Shown: positions 23,593 to 35,449 of the stretch, one piece after another | Numbering within the stretch: the stretch's first letter is position 1 | Layout of the letters: every line of letters begins with the position of its first letter | Assembly (NCBI GenBank): GCA_037975125.1 | Contig: CM075853.1 | Location: 31,222,795-31,286,794 of the forward strand | Direction: 5' to 3' | Length of the DNA: 64,000 nucleotides | Origin: Latrodectus hesperus | Lineage: Eukaryota; Arthropoda; Arachnida; Araneae; Theridiidae | Notes under the pieces: generated by a model | The model's database searches: none | Told to the model about the DNA's origin: nothing | The model's input: only the letters and a program-made list of their open reading frames with translations | Translations under genes and position numbers: made by a program

Positions 23593-24400
23593 CTAGTTTT
23601 CCGAAGGAGTGATAGATTTGTTAAATTGACACGACTCAACACATTTATTTGCATCTCTTCCAAATTTAAAGTGATACCAACAAAATTTGTAACGTCTTAA
23701 TTTTGATATGGGTCTAGATCTACTTTGTCTTTTGAAATATCTTGATTTGCTTCGTGACCTACTTCGAAATGAAAATTCATCAAATTTCGTAGTTAATGAA
23801 GAAATACTTGCTTCTAAAATATCTATTCTACTGTTTTCAGATAATGTTGATTTATTGGAACAAGGTACTGTTTTCTTAATAAAGCATAGTTCAGTTCTAT
23901 TATAGATTGAGTGAAATAATTTTGTCTGCCATTTTTGCAATAATATCGAGAGGATCCTTACTAATTGACAAAACTGCTTGTGTTTGTGGAGGTAGCCTCT
24001 GGAGCCATAGGGATTTAATTACCTCTTCGGAAGTCGAATTACCAGCGAGACTTTTCATTTGTCGTAACAAATCAGATGGGCGTTCATCGCCAACGTCAAT
24101 ATTTGTTAGTAACTTTTTGTAGGCGTGATTCCTCAGTATCAATCAATTTATGGATTAAAGCATTTTTAAGACATAATATTTTCCCTCTTCTAGGGGATTT
24201 GAAAGAATATCGACAACATATTCCAAAATGTTTTCATCTAATGCTGCAACAACAGTTATATTTAGTTATACCTTGACTTATACCACTGTTTGTGAATTGC
24301 GCTTCGAGTTAGAAAAACCACAATTTAAATTTTTGACTCCAAACGTAGTTTTATTGCAATTCTATTTAATTCAACAGTTTGTTTTTCGGATTGAATATCG
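23593..24400 (-). pseudogene. gypsy-type gag remnant with Cys/His knuckle
   Basis: The minus-strand reading contains IDTEESRLQK near 24130, then DVGDERPSDLLRQMKSLAG and WLQRLPPQTQAVLS, typical of invertebrate gypsy gags. It ends in an Arg/Ser-rich stretch and a CWYHFKFG...C...C motif in place of a classic CCHC knuckle. At least one frame change occurs near 23900-24140 and the 5' end is eroded. Confidence 0.75.
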
Positions 24401-24544
24401 TTTGCATTATTTTCATTCACATTGAAAAATAAAATATAATTGTTCTAATAAATTGTAATTTATAATACCACGTACCTTAATAAATGGGGATGTAAAATAT
24501 TAATCTTCATAAAAATAAATTCGGTCAACGTCCGGTGTAACCAA

Positions 24545-24592
24545 TATGGTTTTTAGTGTGCGTGTTCAGATTGTTTCGATTTAAATCTTCAT
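24545..24592. repeat. ~48-bp direct repeat flanking the gypsy remnant (right copy)
   Basis: Right partner of 21975-22020, sharing TATGGTTTTTAG, ATTGTTTCGATTTAAAT and TTCAT. It lies upstream of the degraded gag on the minus strand. Confidence 0.75.
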
Positions 24593-24802
24593 TATGAAAG
24601 AATAATATTTAGTTTACATATGATAAGATATAAAACGTTATATTTTTATATTTATGTATGAAGCACAATAATTCAAATCTTAGTATACAGAAAAACCATA
24701 AAGTATTCAAAATCAGTAATATTTACAAAACACAAGCATGATTGCTTATATTTCAATTCTATTTTTGGACAAGTTGCTGTTGCCACAGGTTTTTCTAATG
24801 TT

Positions 24803-24850
24803 GAGGCCCGGGGCAACTACTCCGAATGCCCCTGCCTTAGTCAGACTCTG
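24803..24850. repeat. Dispersed repeat X, fragment right of the gypsy remnant
   Basis: GAGGCCCGGGGCAACT and GCCCCTGCCTTAGTC resemble the GC-rich part of repeat X at 11711 and 21883. Confidence 0.45.
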
Positions 24851-25270
24851 ACTACATATGTGTCACTTATTTTATTTGTGAATGTTGTAATCATAAATCT
24901 CTAGATTTTCTAACAGCTTTTCGCTTTATTGTAGGTATCAGATAGAAATTAGGATATAGGATTTATATATTAGGATATTGGATATAGAAATATTAAAATG
25001 CTTCGTTCTTTGGAAAAAGAAACAGAAAGTTGCATTTTCAAACCAGAAGTGGTAAAGAAAAGCTTAACGTTACTTTTTTAACTACTTTTTTAATGTATGT
25101 TTTTTAATAATGTGCTGATTCATAGCTGTAAGTATTAGTCCATTAATTAGCTTATACATTCGGAAAGATGATTGCAACCACAAAAAAACTATCACCTAAA
25201 AAAAGAACATTATCCCACGTTAACTCTATATCTCAAGTAATAACGAAGACATTTAAATTAAACCTTTCTC

Positions 25271-25272
<2 letters not shown>

Positions 25273-25351
<79 letters not shown>
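25273..25351. repeat. (TA)n microsatellite
   Basis: About 79 bp of TA repeat. Open frames reading Ile-Tyr runs across it on both strands are artefacts. Confidence 0.98.
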
Positions 25352-25353
<2 letters not shown>

Positions 25354-25614
25354 ATTGAAAGCACCACCAGAGGGCCATTCATATGTTAGCCACCGGATAC
25401 GCAGAAGAGAGAGAAGAGAACGACGAGGAGAGCCAAAATGAAGACGTTTAAACGGATAGAACAATCAACTTTGAATTATTCACTACAATGTTGTTAGAAT
25501 GGACAATATGTTTTGATATTGTAAATATGTAAATAGCTTTATCTTGTTTTTTGAAAATATAATTAAAATGATTTAATATTTATGGGTCATAATTCCTGAT
25601 AATAAAAACAGAAC

Positions 25615-25616
<2 letters not shown>

Positions 25617-25662
<46 letters not shown>
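25617..25662. repeat. (TA)n microsatellite
   Basis: About 46 bp of TA repeat. Confidence 0.97.
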
Positions 25663-25665
<3 letters not shown>

Positions 25666-26224
25666 GAGCTATTATCTATGAATTGAAGCAAAATTTTGAA
25701 TATAAATTAAATGTTTTACTTATAGATATTTTTGAGGGGACGTTAAATATCCAATTGTGTATGTTTTAAACCATGTTTTCTTTATCTTAATATTTTTCTT
25801 ATATTGCTGCATTTCAAAAAATATTGTCGCGTAAAACTTATTCCCTAATTAAATTAAGATTGATCCATTATAATCCTCTGTTGGTTATAAAATATCTCTT
25901 CTTTAGCGATATTTCGTTTCTGTTTTTCGATATAGTTTTCTTTTATGATCTGATATTTTTTTTCAATTTTATTATTTCGTTTTATGCAATTCTAAACTTG
26001 ATTCCTTCTTAAGTAACAAGTTGACGCGCCCAAGCATTTCAGACATTGTGGATACAGCCATTTGATGGAAAGGAAATTGTGGTGGTAAATTCGACTTCTA
26101 GCCTTTCTGTACCTAAGAGAAAACAGAAGAGAAAAAAAACTCTGCTCTCCTCTCTGTACGTAAGAACACAGAAATTTGAAAAAAAAACACTTTAAATGTT
26201 TCAATTCTGTTCTATAGTTGGTTT

Positions 26225-27160
26225 CGTTTCATTTTTTTGAACAACTCAATTTATGAAGTTTCGTTTGTTGAGAGAGCGACTAACCTGGTTCCGTTGAGGA
26301 TTTGCCGCAGTTGAAGAAACGAACATGTTTATTCAAAGAAAAATCCAACTGCTTTGAAGCTAAACATTAAAGATTTCAAAGCATCAGACAGCTGTCTCGA
26401 AAAATTTAAAACCAGATACAGTTTGAACTTTAAAAAATTGTGAGAAATTGTGAATAAAATCTCGGAAATTGAATGGAATGAAAGAACATTGAAATCACAA
26501 CTTTCCAAGCCGACCCAAAGGACATTTTCAAAGTAGACAAGTCAAGCTTGTTTTTAAGATCATATCCGAAACAACACTTAGATTTAAAGGTGATAAATGC
26601 GGGTAAAAAATGCGGGTAAAAAAAGATACACAGAATAATAATATTGTTCTCAATTAACATGAATGGAACAGAAAAACTACCCCTCATTTTCAGGAAAATA
26701 TTTAAAACTTAGATCTTTCAAAAATATTCAAAAACTACCAGCTGCTTATCATGCTAACATTAAAGCTTAACATAAAGCATGAAGCATGACTGGGAACATT
26801 TATAAATATTGACTGATGGATTTAGATCGAATTTTAAACGTAGAATCGTAAAGTTCTTTTAATTGTGAATAAATGAACTACTGAAATATCGGATTTTTAA
26901 TCCATTCATGTAAAGTTTCTCCCACCTAATGTAACTTTTGTCTTTCAGCTTACGAATTAGGGTATAATCAACAGCTTCAAGAGCAAATATCGTAGAGTGA
27001 TTATAACATTGAAGTTGGAGAGGACTCATGAATTTGCAGTTCTATGAGCAATGCATTTGTCAATTAATACTTGGAATGATGCTGAAAGAAAGATAATATT
27101 GAGAGTATTTCAACATTCTTGATTTGTTAAAGGAAACTATCGTATATGAAGAAACCAAAG
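26225..27160 (+). pseudogene. pogo/Tigger-like transposase relic
   Basis: The + strand, with several frame changes and stops, reads in order a CENP-B-type helix-turn-helix piece (IKDFKASDSCLEKFKTRYSL) and a DIFKVDKSSLFLRS stretch, where the family has an Asp-containing DE motif. Then come INMNGTEKLPLIF, a KNIQKLPAAYHANIKA stretch, FLPPNVTFVFQL and GIINSFKSKYRRVI. This is the collinear order of Tigger/jerky-type DDE transposases (family knowledge). It cannot encode a working protein. Confidence 0.75.
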
Positions 27161-29290
27161 GTAATTTACCTAATGACTTGAGCCAAAATGAGTCATTCAT
27201 GCGAACTGCGACAAAAATATCTTTCCTACCTGAAAATTCTTTAGAAGATTTTTTGGTGCATCATCAATAAGTTGTTTTCCATATAGTTGATATCAGTAAA
27301 AAAAAAGAAACAAATTTTTTTCCTTTATGCTGTAAAACCTACATCATTAAATTCATATGTAACTAAATTTCTAAAATTAAATCTAGACGTTTAAGACAAA
27401 AACCTCCACATCATTTTATAACTACTTGCTCAATCTTAGATTTTCATCAAAGATATGTATTGATAATGAATAATAAAAATTGTTCATTAAATCTTCGAAA
27501 TAGTTCTCTTAAAAACCAAAGGTTTACTTTGATTTTTCATCTAAATTAACTCCGATTTCTGCTAACTCTGCATATAGGGAAATTCACAAAAAAATTACAA
27601 CTATAGAATATCAAATTAAATATAATACCTAAACTTTATGATGTTTCACATTATATTGAAATAAAAGGACAATTGGTATTTTTTAAGTTTGCAAGTAGCT
27701 TTCTATAGAAAAACATACATCTCTTAAAATTCGGCATTTATGTGTAACCAGGGCGAGTACAAAAATTTTTTTTTAATATCTTACATCTTATTTTCTACTT
27801 TCTTAAAATGCAATTTTTTAAAAAAATTATTCATTTGCTATTTTTTAATATTTGAAAAAATATAGTCTTATTCCATGAAATAAATACTTTTTCGGTTTTT
27901 CCAATTTTTCCACCACTCGAAAATGCATTGGAACTCGGAGGAAAGGATTCCTGATTTCAATAATTAATTACTTCTTAAAGAGAATTTTTTAGTGTTCTCA
28001 CACCCCATTCTATTTGTTTCTGGATACGTGAAACCATATTTTTTGTTGAAAAGCAGCGTTTTGAAAAAAAGTGAAGTAACTATTAAAAAACAGTATAGCT
28101 ATTGTAATTTTTCAAAATTTCATTTTCTTCCAGAAAGTCAGATGCACTAAAAGCAACGGCCAACGAAAACTGGTCTGCGTAGTTCACTGGTTATATTTTA
28201 TATTACACGTGAAACAAATGATATATTTACCATATCTACAATAAAGTTAAAGGAAATAACATTAAGTAATTATAAGAGATAATAAAAAAATTAAAAACGG
28301 CAATTGCCCGTATAATTTCAATTTTATATATGAAAGGTATTTGTTTGGAACCAGTGGTTACTTATTTGTAACTGTCAATAGTTTTAACTATTTGCAGTAT
28401 AAAATGCGCTCAATTTAAAGTAGAAATTTATTTTTGGTAAACATCAACACTAAAGAATGTGCAACACTATCACACAATTAGCTCGGAATATATTTCTCAA
28501 CTTACTAAAATTGAGTTCAGATTACCATTATATTAATGATTATAATGCTATGTATCTTATGTTTATCGCTCATTATTTATTTCCATTTCCCATCAAATAA
28601 CAACTATAAAACATTCATTAGCAATTTTATTTGAAAATAACTTTATTAAAGATTTTAGAGCAAAATATTTTGAAATATTACTCAACAGTCTTTGAGTATT
28701 TGTTGGATTTCGAAGTTAGTTCATTGTTGCATACAAAACCAAATCGAGAACAAACATATAAAGAGCACACTGTTTGGAATATAACTGCTTTAGAGCTCAA
28801 CAAATGTTATGCAAGTTTATGATACATTTTGATTATTTAAATCAATTTCTATAACTGCTTAAATCAGAATTACAAATGCGAATGAGAACCCGAACATGAC
28901 AGCAGCCTTATATATAACAACATTTTTATTAAATAATAAAAAAATCTGTAACTAGCAGAAATCTATCATGTATTTTTAAACAGATCATTTGAAGATGAAT
29001 TATGTATCTATTAGCTATCAAGCAAATTAGCAATTCATTTATTTTATTCGTATTGTGTTAGCGAAGTTGATTAAAATTTAATTTAATTTTTACATCGGTG
29101 GCTATGTTGAAAAAAACACTTAAAGAGATAAAAATTTAATTATTTAGTTTTCATGTTCTGTAAGAAATGTCCAAATAAGAATAGTAACTATTGGTGTCAA
29201 CAGATATAGTTGATTTTTCAATAACACAATAGTTGATTTTTCATGGATTAAATAGCCTTGTTTTGATAACAAAATAGACCAATGAATAGA
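27160..29290. other. AT-rich stretch without recognised genes
   Basis: The first few hundred bases could still be the tail of the Tigger relic. Beyond that I see only AT-rich DNA; the + strand 63-codon frame at 28631-28822 has no recognisable motif. Confidence 0.55.
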
Positions 29291-29294
29291 ATTA

Positions 29295-29990
29295 CAGTAG
29301 AACTCCAATTATCCGAATCGCTTTCAGAATTTCAGAAAAATAAATTAGATTGGAGAAGAGAGGGAAAATGAGAAAAAGGAAAAAGCTCAAGCAAAGAAAA
29401 CATAAGAGAAGAAAGAAGATAAAAATGAGAGAAAGAGAGACGAGTCACTTTTGAGGAATTTAGAGACATTCTTTTGAAAGTCTTTATATTCAGAATATTC
29501 AGAAGTTAGTGCTGAAGATTTAAGGGAAGGGATTGTGAGGGATTTAAAGTATTGATTTAAAAGATTATCTTAGTGTCCAAGTTCAAGAGGACACGAGATC
29601 ATCAACTAGTTAAATATTTGCCCGCTTTGAAACTGCTTTGAAGTGGATAGAGCATCAGTTCTGTGTGACTGTGCACACAAATTCTCACTGTTAAGCGAAT
29701 GCCCGAATCGGCTGAACAAAAACAGATGAAGGCATTGAAATAGCTTACTTTTACCGAGATGTTCAGCAAACAATGGCTTTCATTTACAGTAATGTACGCA
29801 CATACTGTATTAAAAGCACTTGTAAGTACCTCAACAAGTGAAAGTTGCATTTTCTTTTAATTGGTTAAAAGTTATTTTATTATAATTTTTTTTTAGTTTT
29901 TCTCTCCCATTTTCATAATAATAATTAAAATAGACCCTTTTCGAAAAATCCATTTTTCCGAATTTTTGATTATTCGAATAGGTTATGGTC
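29295..29990 (+). mobile_element. Internally deleted pogo/Tigger-like element
   Basis: It starts CAGTAGAACTCCAATTATCC, a typical Tigger/pogo terminal sequence. It then carries only the C-terminal part of a transposase: an acidic/basic stretch, DTRSSTS, ARFETALKWIEHQFCVT, matching the ETALKW(I/F)E region of the family. The right terminus is degraded; GATTATTCGAATA near 29968 is a possible remnant. It looks like a non-autonomous deletion derivative. Confidence 0.6.
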
Positions 29991-30185
29991 CAAAATGATT
30001 TGGAAGAAAGCCAAACAACTCTCTTGTGACGTCTCTGGGTGGTTATTGAAATCAAACTTCATACACGATTAATCATTCCGATAGAACGGATTTGATGTTT
30101 TAAATCCATTAAGAAAAATTTAGAAATTTAATACTTGCAAACTATTTTTGAAAATATGTTTCATGAAGAATAAAAAATTTATATC

Positions 30186-30303
<118 letters not shown>

Positions 30304-30359
30304 AATAGTACATTTTTATAAAATGAATTATCAATATTAGATGAAGAATACTAATTAAA

Positions 30360-30610
30360 TACTAGATGGAGAATAATAAATTGAAAATTCCAAATGAAGA
30401 AGAATAATTTATTTATAAAGTTAGTCAAAAACCAAATTTATAAAATTAATAATCAAACATTAGATGGAAAATAATAATCAAATACTTAATGGAGAATAAT
30501 ACATTAAAAATACCAAATGGAGAATAATAATATAGTTATAAAATTAGTCAAAAACCAAATTGAGAAAAATAATCAAATACTAGATGGAGAATAATACATT
30601 GAAAATAGGA
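30360..30610. repeat. 123-bp tandem duplication
   Basis: Copies beginning CCAAATG at 30390 and 30513 share TTAGTCAAAAACCAAATT, AATAATCAAA, TAGATGGA and GGAGAATAATACATT in the same order. Shorter related blocks continue to the left. Confidence 0.75.
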
Positions 30611-30689
30611 ATTATGACGTAAGCAGATGGAAAAATGTTTAATATATATTTTAAAATTTCAAAGAAAATAGAATAAAGGAAAATGGAAT

Positions 30690-30840
30690 GAAAATGGAGC
30701 GAAGTACCGACATGGCCAGCTTCTTCTCTCAGGGGGTTTTGACCACATTGGCACAAAGTATGGCTTTTCTGCACTGGCCCAAGACATAGTCTTAAAGAAG
30801 CCAGTACACCCCAAAGCCACACCAAAAAAATAAATAAATA
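30690..30840 (+). repeat. Possible retroposon 3' end with (AAAT)n tail
   Basis: A GC-richer segment (CATGGCCAGCTTCTTCTCTC to CCCCAAAGCCACACC) is followed directly by AAAAAAATAAATAAATAAA, the form of a retroposed 3' end. The source family was not recognised and no target duplication was seen. Confidence 0.35.
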
Positions 30841-30886
30841 AATTCAAGCCAAAATAAAAGAAGTAAAAGTCCAGCTAAAATATATA

Positions 30887-30998
30887 AGCCAAAATCCAAT
30901 TTATCCAAAATACATGTAATTTATAATGATCAAAATTATATGAGCCAAAATCTAATGTTGCCAAAACACATTTAATTTATAATAATCAAAATTAAAAT
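30887..30998. repeat. 56-bp tandem duplication
   Basis: AGCCAAAATC begins copies at 30887 and 30943, each continuing with CCAAAA, TTTAATTTATAAT or GTAATTTATAAT and ATCAAAATTA. Confidence 0.7.
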
Positions 30999-31123
30999 TA
31001 AATCCAGATCCAAATCCAAGTCCAAGTACAAACCTGCAAGAACCGTACCAAATACTACATGTAAACCAAATAAATACATAAATATAACCACTAAGTGTAA
31101 ACACTATTGCCATTTCAAACTTC

Positions 31124-31189
31124 TTATAAGACCTTCAAGGCTTTGGTAACCCTTCTGTAGTATATAACTACGCCTTGAAGGTCTTATAA
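31124..31189. repeat. Perfect 18-bp inverted repeat at the end of the Tc1 relic
   Basis: Arms 31124-31141 and 31172-31189 (TTATAAGACCTTCAAGGC and its exact reverse complement) enclose a 30-bp spacer. The right arm overlaps the C-terminal codons of the transposase relic. The left arm therefore looks like an inverted duplication of that coding end. Confidence 0.9.
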
Positions 31190-32110
31190 AAAGCTTTGCC
31201 AAAGTTCATCATCTGAAGGAGGCAGTGGAAGGATCTGCAATGGCACGCATTCATATCCCAAACGTGTTCGATTAGTGAGAGAACTGGCGAGCACGGTGCC
31301 CAAGGAAGCAGCTGTACACCTTGCAAAGCATGCTGACTGATGCGAACAATATGCGGTTGGGTGTTATCCTGATGGGAAAGGGCATTAGTCATCCCCTGAA
31401 GGTAGATTAATGTCATCGGCAGAAACACATCATTTACGTAACATTGGATTGTCATACTGCCGTGAATATGAATAAGAGGTGACCTGGAATAGTACGTAAA
31501 GGTGGCCCAAATCATAATGCGACTTTTTTGCAAGGTAAAACAATTGCTGTAAGATTGGACCTGTCTCCACGTCGACGTCATACTCGTACGCAGTGACTAT
31601 CATTGAAGAATCAGAAGCGTGACTCATCTGAGAAGAAGGTTCTGTGCCTCTCCATAGTTCACATCACTCTACATCGGCATCATTCTAGACGTTGGCATCT
31701 ATTCTGTGGGGTTAACGGCAGTCTTCTTAACGGACCCCATAAGCATAGGCCTCTAGCAATCAATCGACGGCAAATGATTTGTTCGATATTGGAGCGTACA
31801 ATGTGTCTTGCATATTCTGATGAATTTCGGTAGACGTGCTTTGTGGGTCCGCCACTACCTCACGTCAGACGTATTAATATACGCTTGCTGTCGTCACTCT
31901 CTGACAACACCAGCATTCCTCTAATGTTACACAGTTCCTTGTTCCAACCATCTTCGCCAAAGTCGGTGCACCGTCGAGTGTCCAGATGTCTGCCAGCTGC
32001 GATTTCCTTTAAGGATCAACCTGTCCTTCTCAGTCTGATCACCATTACCCTCGTAAACTAGTCTGTCCACTGTATCTGACTCTGTCGATGATGGCCTGGC
32101 ATTCTCTACA
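31168..32110 (-). pseudogene. Tc1-like transposase pseudogene
   Basis: On the minus strand, starting near MPGHHRQSQIQW at ~32105, I read a helix-turn-helix end with VHRLWRRWLEQGTV (about 31930-31970), an ARGLCLWGPLRRLPLT stretch, FFSDESRF, then SPLIHIHGSMTIQCYVNDV. It ends with HQDNTQPH and LIEHVWDM. These match the order of Tc1 DDE transposases; the Asp of QDN and Glu of IEHVWD remain. Stops and frame changes, for example around 31620-31680 and 31850-31950, inactivate it. The terminal sequence CACTGCCCGTCACTG is visible at the minus-strand 5' end (about 32325-32341), but no mate was found at the other end. Confidence 0.85.
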
Positions 32111-32349
32111 GTTACAGGTAACCTTTATGACAAGAACAAACTTTCAACCATTATCTTTCAAACAGCAATAATGGCTCGAAAATTGCCCCACTCTGCCGGT
32201 TCTTCACCTTATATTTACGTTTGCTGGAGAGCTGCGCATTTCACATAATTTACATAACTGGATAAGATGCGTCTACTTTAAAATTTGCATAATTTTCTGT
32301 CCACTCCTTCTTGGTGTTTCATTTTCAGTGACGGGCAGTGTATGATCTT

Positions 32350-33170
32350 CGTGAGCCAGTACCTCAAATCACACAAACTATTTTTTTCTAACACTAAAAC
32401 GAAACTTTTTATTTTAGGAAACTGATCACACAACAGTGCCACATACTATTCATTACAAATTATGCCTTTCATATAAGTTTGACGTTTTCTGACTGGGTGA
32501 TAAAGTGACAAACAATCAAAATAATAATTTTTATCTCTTAAACTTTTTGTTTGCCTTACAGACTCATTGTTGCAATAATAAAGCTGTCTGCACATATACA
32601 TGAGTCTTGCCACAAAATATGCATACTTTTTAGTTTCTTAGGTACGCATGTTGATAAAAAAGCTACCACAAACATAGAAATTAAAATCAATCTTTTTGGT
32701 GGTTTATATGTTTTATGTTACCATTATATTTTTATTTTTGTAATTTATCTAAATGTATTCCCTATAAAGATTATTCAATTTGAAACGCAAATATTGGATA
32801 AAATTATTCAAAATACATCGTAACAATATGATAACATGCTAAGTTTAGCAAGAGTTCATCTCAAAGCAATTTTAATCACATTTATGGAGAATAGAGAATT
32901 AAGCCCATATTCTTACTTCTCTCTCAGTCAACAATTTCATTTTTATTAATTTTGAAAACTATTTATTTTTCACATGCCATTTAACAAACCTGATGTGCGC
33001 ACGAACTGACTGCAAACAGATGTGAACTCAAAATCTAGAATTTGATCTGAAATTTTGAGAGCTGTTTTCAAATTTGTTAATAAATGTGTTAATAATGTTA
33101 AATAAATTTGTTAATAATTTTAACTAAATGTTATTTTTATATTTTTTCAATGTAAGCCAAGAACTTATTG
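32350..33170. other. AT-rich stretch, no gene seen
   Basis: The 90-codon + strand frame at 32551-32823 is hydrophobic and low complexity, with no family motif. I do not call it a gene. Confidence 0.55.
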
Positions 33171-33179
33171 GTATATATT

Positions 33180-33700
33180 AGTTTAGGGAAAAATAAATCC
33201 GTTATTTTTTCGGTAGGCAGCCGTAGTGATCTCAGAAGTATCGATCAATTAACTTCAGATTTATGCTCATTGACTGCACTTTGCTTGAAAAAATTATTTA
33301 GTTGTTTTTGTTTTGTCAATTCAGTTGTAATTTAGATGTTGCGTAAGACGGAAGTCAACAAGGAGAAAATTTGGTAGATTTTACAGATTTTCTTTGATAA
33401 AGGATAAAATGCTAACTAGGAGGCTGAAATTGTGAATGGTATTTAAAGTTCCAATACTACAATTGCGAATTTCTTGCAATTTAGGTTTCATCGATTCCAT
33501 ACTTCAGATGCCATAAATTCACTTCATTCTGGTATACCTGTCTTTGAAAATAATGATAAAATCACAGAAATGAACAAAGTTGACCGGCATGTTAGCAATT
33601 GCAGGAGTTAAAAATCGACCATGAAACATTTTAATACTATATGCACGAAAAACGAAATCCGAAACATATTAAATAAAGTTTAAAGTTCACATAAAAATTC
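33180..33700 (+). pseudogene. mariner-type transposase relic (N-terminal part)
   Basis: After a leader with GTTATTTTTTCGGTAGGCAG, typical of mariner ends, the + strand reads MLRKTEVNKEKIW, FFDKG, EAEIVNG, NTTIANFLQFRFHRF, then NDKITEMNKVDRHVSN and LKIDHETF, with frame changes. This is the paired helix-turn-helix and linker region of mariner transposases (family knowledge). The catalytic domain is missing, so the copy is truncated as well as frameshifted. Confidence 0.75.
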
Positions 33701-34189
33701 TGGATTTCTTTTTCACCAACCCAATATTAATATTCATGTTTATTTCGTGTTTCCCCATTTTAAATTTATCAACTACTTTCATTTGTTGAAGCGAACATTC
33801 ATGTCTCCAAACGTAAACAACTAGCAACAGCTCATCCCAATTAAGGAAGATTAATCTTGTTTTTCCACAAATTTGCCTTGACATCTTCTCTCGTCATCAT
33901 GACGCTTTATTTTTTGTAATTCCTTTTGGCACCTTTAATAAACAATCATCAACAAAATCACTTGAACAAATTCTGCATTTCTCTTTTTTATTACATAATA
34001 TTTATTATTTACACAATTTACTTTAAGTTAGAAATCGTAGCCTTCGTAGATAATGTTTCCTTATTTTCCTTACACAAAATAATTAAGTCTTTTTTAAACC
34101 TTTAACAGCTTCAAGTAGATGATTAACAAATTGTATTGTCGCGGACGTCATTAGTGTAACTAATAGAAATAAAAGTTTTTTTAATAATG

Positions 34190-34378
34190 GCAGGCACTTG
34201 GGTGACTAACTCTTCGCCACTACAAGACCGGAAACTGCTAGTCATTTGTCGTTACCCAATGGGCACCTGTGAACCAAGTTACGGAAACGACTAGCCTTAC
34301 CCACTCCATACCACCATAAACCCGTTTATAGGGTGCATCAAATTCACACATCATCTCAGAAGACAATTGCAGGCACTT
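34190..34378. repeat. Short retroposed insertion with 10-bp target duplication
   Basis: The direct repeat GCAGGCACTT (34190-34199 and 34369-34378) bounds a 169-bp body. Part of the body (ACCCGTTTATAGGGTGCATC then ATTCACACATCA) resembles the middle of the SINE at 1302-1562 and 9501-9775. Probably a related or truncated SINE. Confidence 0.6.
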
Positions 34379-34447
34379 TCTTTTAAATCATTCTCAGGAA
34401 ATGAAGGAGTTCAAAATAATGTGTATACTTAGCAACACACCCAAACA

Positions 34448-34680
34448 ACACAATTTCGTCCAGTAGACGTAGATATGACATCCTCAACGGGATGTACTCT
34501 AATCCAGTAGACGTCTCTTTTTGGTCCAGTTTAGATCCATGGCACGTCAAATATCCACCTATTTTACGTCCACTATACGTCTACGAGACGTTGCCCGTGG
34601 ATGGCTCATGGACGAAATTTGGATGTATTCATACGCACTGCTCTATACTAGGTAGTTTTATGGATGTATTCTAGATGTGT
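34448..34680. repeat. GACGTC palindrome-rich repeat block, left
   Basis: ACACAATTTCGTCCAGTAGA starts a block with many GTAGACGT, ACGTCCA and TGGACG words and short palindromes. A copy of the start is at 36585-36625, and a related block on the other strand ends near 39705. Confidence 0.6.
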
Positions 34681-35440
34681 GTAGATTTTGAAATAATCCC
34701 TCATCTATCTTAGTGGCTCATATATTTTTGTCCACTAGACAAAGAGAAAATTATTTTTAATTAGCTTGTTACTTATGAAATTGCTTTAGCATCACATTTT
34801 TCTTAATTTTCATTCAAATATCTTAGATTTCTGACAGATTTACTGTTCAAGTTTAGTTAATGTAATAAAATTCTCACAATTGATAAATTAGTATTATTTT
34901 TATGCTCATTATTTTATGGTTAACCTTTTGAAAATTTAGTTTCTTATTGTTTAAAATAAAACGATTATTTTTTTCTTTGGAAAAGTTAAAAATTACTTCT
35001 AAGAAGTTTCCAGTGAATGCATAAATTAATGAATCACTATTATAACTAGAGAGTAATAATATAGTCAAGGATATTTTTATTTGTGGAGTGTAATTTTTTT
35101 TATTTTAATGTCAGCAAAATTATTGTTCATACTTTATTTTTTTAATTAATTTTGTAGTAAGAGAAACTTATAAGAATTATTTCTCAGCCATATATTTTAA
35201 CTAATTAGATATTATTTCAACAATGTCTTTTTTTTGTAAAAGATAAAAGAGAAACTTTTATTTAATTAAAGTTTTCCACACAATTGAATATTCCAAATTA
35301 TTATGACAAAAATTCTGAAAATTACTTATTTCATTGTTTAAAAGCTGAATTATTTTCCTTTGTAAATGTTAAAATTTGTTTAAGAAATCATTCCAGCAAG
35401 AGAGTGTAAATCTTAATTAATTCAAGAAAAATATAACAAA
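34680..35440. other. AT-rich stretch, no gene seen
   Basis: No coding frame with family resemblance and no repeat that I could name. Confidence 0.6.
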
Positions 35441-35449
35441 CTAATAGAT

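Larger units (their letters stand above)
22021..24420 (-). mobile_element. Ty3/gypsy-type retrotransposon remnant (gag-PR-RT-RNase H)
   Basis: Read on the minus strand, the segment carries in order degraded gag, aspartic protease, reverse transcriptase and RNase H, the Ty3/gypsy order. Frames are broken between and within domains by stops and shifts. Integrase is absent because the sequence breaks off after RNase H at about 22021. No full LTR was found; only a ~46-bp direct repeat flanks the remnant. It is therefore dead and internally truncated, and lies between the two genes. Confidence 0.88.

Noticed and set aside
25168..25464. Frames with Ile-Tyr repeats on both strands
   Set aside because: They are translations of the (TA)n microsatellite.
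31603..32061. + strand frames of 72-76 codons
   Set aside because: They are antisense to the Tc1-like transposase pseudogene, which explains the low stop density.
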